A stretch of DNA of 64,000 nucleotides from Plazaster borealis (lineage: Eukaryota; Echinodermata; Asteroidea; Forcipulatida; Labidiasteridae). Every line of letters starts with the position of its first letter. Within the stretch, counting starts at the first letter, position 1. The stretch covers positions 5,332,001 through 5,396,000 of the forward strand of contig CM037467.1 of the NCBI GenBank assembly GCA_021014325.1, given 5' to 3'. A model generated the notes under the pieces. That model made no database searches and was not told where the DNA came from. It was given only the letters and a program-made list of their open reading frames with translations. The position numbers and the translations under genes were made by a program. Positions 49,256-58,844 of this stretch are shown in pieces.

Positions 49256-50957
49256 GGCCACAATGCTAAGCATTTTTGAGGGTCCCTTAGTATCATTACT
49301 AGTAAGACATAAAATAATAATAAGAGGAAAATGGCTAAGGCGTATTTGGGAAAACAGTCACACACATGAACATGAAGTGGTGAACAGAATAAACAAAATA
49401 TTAAAAAAAGATTTGGCGATGTACATTTTAACGCTCTTTTATGACAGCTACAAAATTACATTTGTTCTTTTGCTCAAAGCTAACTGCCACACGCAGGTCA
49501 AGTTTCAATATGTTTCCCTCAGAATTTGTTTATGTACTTATTTCAGCGGGGTGTCCTCCAGCAATATCTGGTGTGAGATACACTAAACCAGTTTGATGAT
49601 CCACGGGGCTTGTTTGAAATTGGAAATTTATTTAATTTATTTACTTTATGTACTTGCCAATGATATAAAATGCTTTTCAGGCGTGAATAAATGTTAGAGT
49701 CGTGACCGGAACATTGGTGAATTTGATTGGTGGGGCAGGAGGGGATGTCCCCTTGCTTTTGGGTCACTTCGTGTCAATTAGGGTCCCTATCTGCTTATAC
49801 AATTACTGGTATCTGAGTCATATAACACAAGTTATTTTCATTTCTTCTCAACCACGGGTGTAGTACTTGTAGGATGTGATGCACTGACCACTTCACAACC
49901 AGATTTTGTATTTTGTCCAGTATTTACTCTAAGAGTAAAGTCTGGTTCATACTGCGCATAAAGGCGACTGTGAGATGAATTTTTGTGATGCAAACAAGCA
50001 GTAGGAGCTGTTTTCCCATTGCACATTTACATTCAAAATTTACATAGAGTAATAACTTGGCTTCATATCATCACAGTTTTCGAATCCATCAACAAAATGT
50101 TAAATTTGGTAAGTAAATTTTTGTTCAAAATCTTGATACAAATTTTGGTAGTAACATTTTAAAGAAAACTAGTTAGTAGTCTTGGAAACAGTTGTTTAAA
50201 CGTTATTTTGTATTTATTTTTTCCCTTCAAAACATGGAATTTTTGCAGTGGGGCAAAATCGTCACTTTGTGAACACAGTGACAATGTAGCAAATTCAAGG
50301 GCTGTTCACTCTTCAAAGTAATATTTAGCCAAGTTTTAGAGATTATAGTTTGTTTTCTTCCATAGGGTCAATAAAGCAATCTATTCCATAAGTTTTAACA
50401 CTTGTTAGACTCCCAGTATATTTATTCTGTGACGATTTCAATTGTATACCTTTTAAAATCCTCAATTGTTTAGAACAATTTAAAACCTCGTCTTACTTGA
50501 GTCTTAAAATGAATATTCTCCAAATCAGATCTGACAGATTCACGCTGGTACCCCGCAGTATGACCAGCATTGCAATGAGCCACAGCAGGGAATCAATGCT
50601 CAACTAATGCAAAAATTTTCCTTCACGCTGTGTTGTGTCTAAACCAATTTATCAAACTTAATCGCTTAATAGCCACACTGGTGTCCTGTCAAATATCTCA
50701 CAAACAGTAATATATAGTATACGGTTGCAGTTTGTCCTGGCACTGGCTACCGATCAATGGAGAGCATTAAATAATAGCCATGTCTAACTCTAGCCATTTT
50801 GGCTATGGCTTTAGCCATTGACTACAGCAATAACGTTGAAGAAAAAGCCTGTTCAGTGATCTGGCCATATCCACTGCCAAAGCTGTCAATTTGGACTCAG
50901 CCATTGTAAAAGGTGTAATACATCAAGAGTAAATTCATCCCCCATCCTTTAGTTTTC

Positions 50958-51409
50958 TTTAAAGGTAGGGTCATACTTTGGAAATGACCACCCCCAAAAA
51001 GAAATTTGTAATTTGTATCCTTGACATAAAGATGGTTATGCTAGTAAGCATCCTGTGAAATTATTTAGTCTGAAGTGCTAGAAATCAATAAAAGTATTAA
51101 TCAAAAAGAGTGAATCTCTAAAGATCCCCTTCAGGTGACTTTTGGAGATTCAAATTTCAGTGGTGCCCTGTTTGTGAATGCTGTGGCCAGAGATGTTGTT
51201 GGTACCCGCTGTCACCTCGCTAAACGTGAACGGATTCGATGTTCTTGATGAAACTACCGTGACAGGTTTTTTTGCATTCATCTCAACAAGTAGACACTGT
51301 ATTCAACTGAAACTTTCACAGGTGACTTTGATTGTACTTGTATTGATAATTTGTCCTATAAATCAGCATTACGTTGAAAAAAAAACAATCTATGACCCAA
51401 CTTTTAAAA
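50958..51409. mobile_element. MITE2 copy, complete
   Basis: Left end TTTAAAGGTAGGGTCATACT, right end TCTATGACCCAACTTTTAAA. It has the same order of interior words as the 41.7-kb copy, in the same orientation. Confidence 0.75.
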
Positions 51410-51920
51410 GAAATTATGCATCATTCTGGCTTGTAACATAATTGTGCTAGCCAACTTTCTACTGTGTGTATCTAAAAAGGTGGTCACTCTTCAGTGATAA
51501 GAACATAATAAAAACCTGCTTGTTGTCACTGATTTTGTGCATGTATGTATCTGTATTTCAATTGCTACAATTAAAGTAAGCAATGGAGACTTAAGGAATC
51601 TTCAAATTATATGTTCTTGACTGCCAGCTCTTCAAACTGAAATAGGGTACAAACTTTATAATCAGTGATTGATCTTTTACTTTTTCTTTAACAATAATGT
51701 GTGAATGCTATGTTTGTGGTAGAAATACTCTTAATTTATTCATTACCATTCCTGATGAGTTGAATTTAAATGTACTACATTCACTGACTTGTCTTTAAAA
51801 TAATCAAACTTTCCAGCTTGATTTGGTCAGAATACAATTTTGCACATTAATTGCTCAGCACCTTGTTCGGTACACTTATTTCCATCCTTCTGCCATGCAC
51901 CTACATGTAACAAATATTGT

Positions 51921-52232
51921 GTCATGGCTGAGCGGTTAAGAGGACTGTACTTTGTTGTTTCTGATCAGCTGGAGTTTGGGTTCAAGTCCCGTAATTTACC
52001 ATAATTGCTTTGTCCTTAAGATGGAACGTAAAGCCGTAGGTTCTGTGTACTAGGATTGGTAGTGTACGTAAAAGAACCCAGATCACTTATCGTGGAAGAG
52101 TAGGGGTTAACCCTGGTGTTTCTGGTTCACATAGCAAGCACCCTTGTTTACAGTTTTTCTCAGGCTTGCAAGCTACAGTAATTAAGTTCACTTATGAGGC
52201 ATCCTTGGTTTCATTACCAGAATTATATAATA
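51921..52232 (+). mobile_element. SINE-B relative with a different tail
   Basis: The tRNA-like head GTCATGGCTGAGCGGTTAAG with TTCTGATCAGCTGGAGT and GGGTTCAAGTCCC is close to SINE-B. The central part has GTCCTTAAGATGGAACGTAA. The last part contains CTACAGTAATTAAGTTCACT and CCTTGGTTTCATTACCAGAA, which resembles the SINE-A tail, so this copy looks like a SINE-B head with a SINE-A-like 3' end. Confidence 0.65.
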
Positions 52233-53855
52233 ATAATTATACACACGCTCCAGTAAACTCAGTAGCCACTTCAATTTAGTCCTAAATGATTATCCATTAC
52301 AAGTATTTAAGCTCAACCTCAAGTAATGTGTTTGCATTTTACTTTTTTAGCTGCATTAAGTCATAGCTTAGTCAGTCATTAATTTTGTTCAGATAAATTG
52401 GAAATCAATGTCTAGTCCCAATCATTGTCCACAAAAACCTAAGTGCACATGTTGTTTGAAGTATTCTAAAAGTGCTTGAAACTAACAGACCATAACAGGG
52501 CAAAAAATCACTGATTGTGAATGAGAGGACACTAAGCTCAGTACACATGTGGCTACCAAAGCCTACCAAAACTTGAACAATTTGTAAGGAATAGTTGATA
52601 AGACAACAACTGTATGATACCATTTAATTATCACTGACTGCAGGTTTACTAATCGAACCATACAAAGCATGGAAGTGACTGTTATTAGTAAATTACTGGT
52701 ACAACTGTGTGTAAATCTCTTTTGGAAGGAGTGTTGGCTCTGAAAAGAGCTGTTGTGGTCTCGACACTTCAAACAGTACACTCCTGCTTATCTTCAGTTT
52801 CTCATATAAAACCTATATACCGTTTTGGGGGCATCATTTTTAGCTATAAAGCCAATTAATTGGAAAATATAACACTAAAGACTACAAGTATTTTTGGTTG
52901 CAGGGAATGAGACCAGGTTGATATCATTCAAACTAGTTTGATAAAAACTACCAGACTGAAAACTTACAAAGATTGTATCACCATTTTCATCGGTGCAAAA
53001 TGAGGGCATGTGATCAATATGCAAATTTGGTACCCAATGCTTACCGAGTGCTATGCCCAACGATCTATGTTAATGCACAAAAACTTTTTTTAAATATAAG
53101 ATTTTTATGTTATCTTTGTACGATATATTTTGTTTGTAATTTGGGCAATTTAAATCAGAGTGAAAAGAATCAATTGTACTTAAAGTAGAGTGGAAAGTTT
53201 CCATCTCAGTTTCCAACTATGTCTTAGAACATTTTAGGGAACTTGTTTTTCCCACGGATATATTTCGCACAATTTGCTGATCAATGTCCAAATACGTGGT
53301 GCTGTTATTTTATAGTGAAGGTAACAAGCTTGGAGTTGATTTTGAAGAAGAAAAACAAAACACTGACAATTTATTACTTTCTTAAATGATTAAGAAATAA
53401 TAATATGGTATTTAACAGTAAGTTTCCCTTAAAGGTGCTCTATAATTACTAGTCATTGTTTGTCCATCAACAGGCTTTGGCTTTACTCATTTGAGCCAGA
53501 AGAGGGCCATGGTAGTATTTGATGCAGTGTTCATGAACAAATCAATGAACCAGCCTCTCAACGCAAATAGAGGTCAGACTTCTTGTAATAAAAGAGCAAT
53601 GTATTTTGTGTCATCACTAAACAATCTTTCCTTGTATTATTTGGCTTAGTGATGGAATTACTACATACCTGGGGGTCAGAAGTTACAATTACAAACAAAT
53701 TCAGGATAAAACTATGAAAAGTTTTTCTATTCAGAAAAAAATTAGCAATCTCATAGAAAAAGAAACTTGTGTGTGTGATCATTGTGATCACAACCTTCCA
53801 CTCATGCATTATCGAATGCAGGTGCTGGCTGCCGATGAAACAAATAACCACTTAC
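52233..53855. other. Intronic, nothing recognised
   Basis: Sequence directly following the exon 5 donor. No second donor or exon extension with ERG similarity is visible. Confidence 0.55.
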
Positions 53856-54034
53856 CTGGGAGACTTTGGAGCTGACAGGAGTGAAGATATTTTGAGCCGC
53901 AATGCTGCCTGTTGGAGATGATTCTCTATCATACATGCTGCCGCCATTCAACATGTTCACAATGTCTGCTTTGTATCTGCTCAGGTCAGAGTCCGACACT
54001 GCAAACTGTAAATTCCTGGTAGAGCCTGGAGATA
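53856..54034 (-). CDS. KCNH2-like: ERG-type K+ channel, exon 5 equivalent: linker before S1
   Basis: This 179-nt exon completes the split Leu and adds 59 codons. It reads SPGSTRNLQFAVSDSDLSRY near the start, matching the TSDSDLVRY block that precedes the first transmembrane segment in vertebrate ERG channels. It ends FTPVSSKVSQ, matching the EKVTQ end of human exon 5. The acceptor is TTTTGTCCTCCTGTGTAG above 54034. The donor is CCCAG/GTAAGT at 53856/53855, in phase 0. In the human protein the next residues are the VLSLGADVLPEYK segment and S1; no such exon is recognisable at lower coordinates in this window. The middle of the exon (KADIVNMLNGGSMYDRESS) is not conserved with vertebrates. Exons 3, 4 and 5 together give 303 contiguous residues. 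Confidence 0.9.
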
Positions 54035-54440
54035 CTACACAGGAGGACAAAATATTCAAGCTTTTGACAACAATTGCATTACTCTTTGTCAATCTTGCAT
54101 GATAACTAGCTTCACTGCACGGATAATCAGTAAGCAAACCCGCAGTGAATAATCTTTAATTTGTCACAATATACCATTGCTTGTATTTTTGACATGCTGT
54201 CCGTCAACAACGTCTGTTGCAATGGCAACTTTTGTTCACTCTGAAAAATTGTAAAAGGAAAGTAATGTGCAGAGACAAAACAATCCTGAAACAAGGCAAC
54301 TTGAACTACATGCCCCCTAGGCTTCGCCGGCGGGAATTAAAATTGGGCAGTGGTCATCTTAGTACATAGATAAGAAACCACCTGAATTTCCAGGATGTTA
54401 CAGTAATGGATTAACAGACTCTATACATTACTACAGATCA

Positions 54441-55054
54441 TCACGTGTACCACGAAGTGACCTATCTGAAAAAAATTATAGTTTTATGCAAATCAGGTTT
54501 TGTTCAAATTATTAATATACTCATTACTGTTAACATTTTCAGCAAGTTTTAATGCCTAATACGTCATAGTTTAAAAATTACACTAATTAGTAAAAACGAC
54601 GATCACTAGATTTGCCATTTTGTATTTACACGAAGTGACCTATCTGGATACGCCACTTTACCAATGATATACAAAGTGCTACGGCACAGTTCGGCGCGCG
54701 TGTGTGTCATTTACATTTTCACGAAGTGACCTATCTGGAAGCGTAGTATTTTCATAAAGTGACCTATTGCGATAGGTCTATGTTTTTGTACACAGCGCGC
54801 TGCGGGCAAAACTTGTTTTTTCATTTTCACAAAGTGACATATGTGTTAAGGAAAATAGTTGCAGTAATGAAAACAAACTGGCAGTTATGTACGAATAAAG
54901 TATTCAGCTTGCTTTTTGTCTTGAAAAATTAAATTAAAAAAGTCAGCAGACTCCGAAACAGCAGTTTGAAAAATAGTGCAACTTCAATTGCGATTTTCTC
55001 CAAACACGTTTTAGGGGGCTGTGAACAAGATAGGTCGCTTCGTGGTACGCGTGA
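54441..55054. mobile_element. MITE8, about 614 bp, with 28-bp inverted ends and internal motif repeats
   Basis: Left end TCACGTGTACCACGAAGTGA then CCTATCTG. The right end, read inversely from 55054, is TCACGCGTACCACGAAGCGA then CCTATCTT. The motif ACGAAGTGACCTATCTGG recurs inside near 54632 and 54721, with weaker forms near 54752 and 54832. It sits about 400 bp from exon 5. A relative without clear ends lies at 7140-7580. Confidence 0.65.
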
Positions 55055-55539
55055 CGAGATAATAACCTTGAAGCTTGCAAAGTTTGAAGTCGAGGGAAGA
55101 TATGTACAGAAAGATTTCATGAATTTGGGAAAAATCCTGACAGATCAAAGGCCTTTTGTGACATATAATGGAATCAACTTGAGTAACAACTGCCAAGGAT
55201 ATGTCAAAAGCAGGGTTCAGTAGCAACAAGCCAGTCAGATATTAATGATTTTGGTCATCAATGTCAGTTCAAATCTTTATTGGTTTACATCCAGTGCAAT
55301 GGTTGTTTTTTCCTTTCTTAATAGTTAAAGGTATGTGTTTGGAAGAATGAAATAACTATCGTCCATTAGTTTCCCGTAAAGACACCATCATGCAAGCTGT
55401 AAGCAATTCATCAAATTGAGTGATGTATTTTTGTGAATACAAATGAAAAACAGCTGATGGTTTGTCCGGAGAGAAAACCAATACAAAGACAAATACGGGT
55501 CCAATCAAGCCTGGTTCTGATGAGAACCCTCTGACAAGA

Positions 55540-56060
55540 GTTTCTCTCAAGAACCGTTTTGATAAATCACACTCAAGGATAGTGAGATTACATAATTGGT
55601 TTAATAGACACATGCATCAAGGATAACAGATATTATTTTGGTTTTTACCCCACACTGATGTGAGATAAAAACTGTATACTCAGTGCTTTCCAGTGTCCTA
55701 TGGGGAAAAAACACATACACTCTACTCGGGTGGGATTTGAACCCATCTGATAACAGTTCCTATAAAGAACCATTCTAATAAATCACACTCAAGGATAGTA
55801 AAAAATACATACAAATGGTTTAAGACTTAATAATTGCTTTGGGGATAAAGAATATTATTTGGTTTTACCCAACACCAATGTGTAATATAAGCACTTTATA
55901 CTCAGTACTTCCCAAGTTCCTGTGGAAACAAAATCCACAGGAACACTACTAGGGTGGGAATCGAACCAAGAACCCCAGCATTCAGATGTCTTACCACTAG
56001 ACCACCGAGCGTGTCTGGTGACAAGAGGCCAGTTTGTATCCTGTAATTAGCAGCAGATAC
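55540..56060 (-). mobile_element. SINE-C type element with a tandemly duplicated body
   Basis: The tRNA-like head is on the right. On the minus strand it reads GGTGGTCTAGTGGTAAGACA with the B box GGTTCGATTCCCACCC, at about 55950-56015. The body is present twice: AATCACACTCAAGGATAGT occurs near 55565 and again near 55785, and each is followed by a TTTTACCC(A/C)ACAC segment. The duplicated unit is about 220 bp. Confidence 0.6.
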
Positions 56061-56325
56061 CCGACATTTTAATAGATGTGAGAATAGCATTGTGAATAGA
56101 GTATTTATTTGGTTTTTACTCATGGAATATAAAAACCCAACAAACCTATATTTTTTCAAACTAGCTGCTTCCAAGCGCACTTAAAACAACATGGATTATG
56201 GGAAATGATAGATTGGGAATAAGATATACTACGTAAAAAGCAAGGGGATAGAGTAGCCAGCAGGGTACAGAAGCCAAGATAAGCAAAAAGATAGATAGCA
56301 AAATGGATGGGGCAAGACCTGATGA

Positions 56326-56690
56326 TTAAAGGGTCGTTTGGTAATGACTCTGAAAATTAATGGCAATACAAACTTACTTGGTAAGAAGTACAGCAGCTTT
56401 GGATAGTATAATGCATTTTGAGAAAATTTTCACGTAGAAGTACTACGGTTATGGAAAAAGATATCACTTTTTATCCCCAAAAAATTAAATCTGAGAACTC
56501 AGATTGTGTATTCCAATTGCAAGTCTTCCTACGTGGACATAACCACTCCAGATTTTCTGCAATATCTCAAAAATGCTACCACCTTTTGAAATGAAATGTT
56601 CACAAGTTAGTTTTGTTCCATATATCTACAACTATATAGGATTGAAACAAACAGTGGGTTCCAATTTCCAAACGTATACATTCTCTTTAA
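56326..56690. mobile_element. MITE1 relative, diverged
   Basis: Left TTAAAGGGTCGTTTGGTAAT and right CCAAACGTATACATTCTCTTTAA are imperfect inverted ends of the MITE1 type. The interior GGATAGTATAATGCATTTTG corresponds to GATAGTATAAAACATTGTG in the 19.3-kb copy. Confidence 0.6.
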
Positions 56691-56869
56691 GTAGCAGGCA
56701 AGGTAGAAGGGTAAGAGTGAATAAGGTAGTAGGCAAGGAGGCAGAGTAGATAACGTACATAAAGTTGAGGATATAAAGAATTTATATTATTACCTAGACA
56801 AGAAACATATTAGGTGAGAGGCAAAAGATGGGTTAGAGGACAGGGAAGACAGGGTTGAAGTTGACAGGG

Positions 56870-57060
56870 ACAAGAGTCATTGCTGACAAAAAAGGCCTGA
56901 CACTAGGATCCAAATTTTAGAATGCAGATTGAAATTATGACATTTCCACCTTTTAGTAACCCCTGGATTTATTGATTTTTAGGTGTTTTTAAACAGTACC
57001 TTCAGCACTACAGAGAGGTACGGTAGATCAATTAGAAAATAAAGAGTACTTCATCACCAG
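56870..57060. repeat. Dispersed repeat D, copy 2
   Basis: GCTGACAAAAAAGGCCTGAC, TTAGTAACCCCTGGATTTAT and TTCAGCACTACAGAGAGGTA align with the 4.4-kb copy. Confidence 0.55.
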
Positions 57061-57160
57061 GCAGACACAAAATAATCTAAATCCAAATAAAAGTCTGAAA
57101 TTTCTCATCCCTGATTTAAGTAAAAAGTACGGCAGCAGGAAAAGAGAGTGCTGAATACTA

Positions 57161-57840
57161 ATATTTATTTCATTATTTCATTACACATCCAACAGGGCAA
57201 GCGCCAATTGAAGGATGAATCTAGGAGAAGATGAACAAATATCAGCTGTAGATGTGGGGGAAAACCCCAAATGGGAAAAACCAATGGAATCAGGTAGGGA
57301 CTGAAAACCAAATCCACATGCAAGGCTACCTGGTGGGATTCGAACCAGGGTCCACAGGGTGAAAGGCAGAGAAAAGCCGTGTTCGCACTGGATAAACATT
57401 TTGGGTAACTTTACCATGACGCCGGGTAACATTCTAATGGGTTAATCTTCCCACCGTCCACACTTGGATTTAATTGACGCGGGTAGAATTACCGAGACCA
57501 TGGGTAAACTAACCGAGCTGGCTCCAAAACATGATGTGACCTGTGGTCATTCGACCGGGTGATGGAAGATCCGAGACGTCGCGTCCGCACTGGATTTTCT
57601 GGCTCGGTTAAACTGACCTGGTCAATCTTCCTGGGCACCTTTTGCTCGGTTAAACTACCCACGCGGCGTGGGTAAGTTACCTGTGAGGAAAGTTACCCAG
57701 GCTGTTCGCACTGGACTTGAAATGGGTAAGTTACCCATTGGCTTGGTTAGTTTACCCATTGGCTCGGTTAGTTTGCCCAAATTAAGTCCAGTGCGAACAC
57801 GGCTATAGAAACCAGATCTCCTTACATACCAAGATGAGGT
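57161..57840 (-). mobile_element. SINE-A subfamily 2 copy interrupted by a MITE
   Basis: The tail and body occupy 57161-57374 (GTAGATGTGGGGGAAAACCCC and GGGATTCGAACCAGGGTCCA are recognisable). The expected head sequence GGGAAAGAAACCACTGAGCC is broken after CAGAGAAA. It resumes as TAGAAACCAGAT at about 57805, on the other side of the 430-bp MITE5. Confidence 0.7.
57375..57804. mobile_element. MITE5, 430 bp with perfect 18-bp inverted ends
   Basis: The left end AGCCGTGTTCGCACTGGA is repeated exactly in inverse orientation at the right end (57787-57804). The interior is GC-richer than its surroundings and full of repeated words such as CTCGGTTA and GGGTAAGTTACC. No coding capacity is seen, so it is non-autonomous. 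It sits inside a SINE, so it is younger than that copy. The target-site duplication is unclear; AGAAA occurs on both sides. Confidence 0.75.
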
Positions 57841-57848
57841 ATTAAGGA

Positions 57849-57938
57849 AAGGTAGAGGGGAAGAGGCCATGAAGAAGATGAATAAAAGGAAAGGTAGAGG
57901 GGAAGAGGCCATGAAGAAGATGAATAAAAAGGGGTATA
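57849..57938 (+). repeat. 42-bp tandem duplication in a purine-rich stretch
   Basis: GGAAAGGTAGAGGGGAAGAG followed by GCCATGAAGAAGATGAATAA occurs twice in succession. Purine-rich sequence continues to about 58230; on the gene strand it is a pyrimidine tract about 100 bp downstream of the exon 4 donor. Confidence 0.8.
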
Positions 57939-58322
57939 GATGTGAGATAAGGTAGTAGAACCAGTGACGGAATGAGTAAGCGGGGATTAGGTAGAAAACA
58001 AGGTGCATTGGTGACGGACCAAAAGATAGGTAACATAAAACAAGGATTAGGGGTGGAAGATTAGGAAAGGTAATTTTGAGGATTAAGAGGGAGGAGAAAG
58101 CAGAAGGAAAGGTGGAGGTGCTCATAGTAGGAATGAAGTATGGAAAGGTTGGAAAGGTGTGGGGATAACGCCAAGGTAGAGTACGGAACTGAATACAATG
58201 CAAAGAAAGGGAAGGGAAAAGCATTGATAACAATGTAATTAAATACCTAGTATGGGAGATGGAACTCAAATTTTATTTTATTCTCAAAAATTCTTGGATG
58301 TAAATATATATGTGAGACGTAC

Positions 58323-58844
58323 ATGATTCCATTTTGGTGGCTTTGGGTCGTTCCTTCTGTTGCATGCTCTCCAGGCATTCAAGGGAAGATGCACGCCGTA
58401 CGCTCCATGCACTCTGATTAGAGAATGAGGTATTTGAGGGTGACCTAATCACTGGAGTCCTACTATGATTCAATCGCTGGTAATCTCCAACTTGAAGTTG
58501 TTGGCTGCTGCTTTCAAAACGGTCACCCCTTGGGGAGGTGTACTGGTGTACCCTGGCCATGTCCCTGCGTATCCAAGAATCAGCAGAGCTAGTGGTAGCC
58601 TCTGTAGTTAAATGCGCCGAGTCCGAATGCAACGATCGCGTCGACATTGTTGGGGAGATTGGCGTCTCGTGTTGGCCGTTTACGTCCTTCTTCGATAGTC
58701 CCATTAGTGGCAGGGAACTGTTGGGCTCAAGTTTGGGAGCTGGGTTCTCAAGATCTACGTTTTCACCATTAACGTCTTCAGGCGTCTGCATTTTCTGCTG
58801 TCTATACAGGGATGGTAAACGAAGGCGGAATGTCTTGTGGTTAT
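58323..58844 (-). CDS. KCNH2-like: ERG-type K+ channel, exon 4 equivalent: cytoplasmic linker
   Basis: This exon of 522 nt encodes 173 whole codons and joins exon 3 in frame (A + AT makes Asn). It starts NHKTFRLRLPSLYRQQ, the counterpart of the AKTFRLKLPALL segment that follows the PAS domain in vertebrate ERG channels. About 150 residues of low-complexity Ser/Thr/Asn/Gln-rich linker follow, then SVRRASSLECLESM, nearly identical to the human SVRRASS stretch. RRAS is a PKA consensus; in hERG the matching serine (S283) is a known PKA and 14-3-3 site. The acceptor is TTTTTTGTTTGGCAG above 58844. The donor is CAT/GTACGT at 58323/58322, leaving one T that completes a Leu codon with exon 5. Reading past the donor gives an AT-rich HIYIYI tail, which I regard as intron. 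No transmembrane segment is expected or seen here. Confidence 0.93.

Larger units (their letters stand above)
1..53855 (-). other. ERG intron 5 (5' part), over 53.8 kb
   Basis: From the GTAAGT donor after exon 5 down to the window edge I recognise no further ERG exon. I looked for the S1-region residues that follow exon 5 in known ERG proteins and for the long exon coding S1-S4, and found neither. Apart from the alternative exon at 16.1 kb the stretch holds repeats, listed separately, and unique AT-rich DNA. The end of the intron must lie to the left of base 1 unless the next exon is very short. Confidence 0.75.
54035..58322 (-). other. ERG intron 4, 4288 bp
   Basis: This intron lies between exons 4 and 5 and splits a codon in phase 1. 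It contains a MITE with 28-bp ends next to exon 5, a duplicated SINE-type block, a MITE1 relative, a dispersed-repeat copy, a SINE with a second MITE inside it, and a pyrimidine-rich (minus strand) stretch close to exon 4. Confidence 0.85.

Noticed and set aside
49263..49586. 107-codon open frame on the plus strand
   Set aside because: No domain, AT-driven composition, and no flanking exon signals; likely chance.
54929..55229. Overlapping open frames on both strands near exon 5
   Set aside because: They lie partly in MITE8 and show no similarity to channel sequence or splice-bounded structure.
57655..58269. 204-codon open frame on the minus strand
   Set aside because: It lies in the MITE5/purine-rich stretch and is biased toward Pro, Ser, Phe and Leu because the minus strand is pyrimidine-rich. 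It contains a 42-bp duplication and no recognisable domain, and it sits in ERG intron 4.
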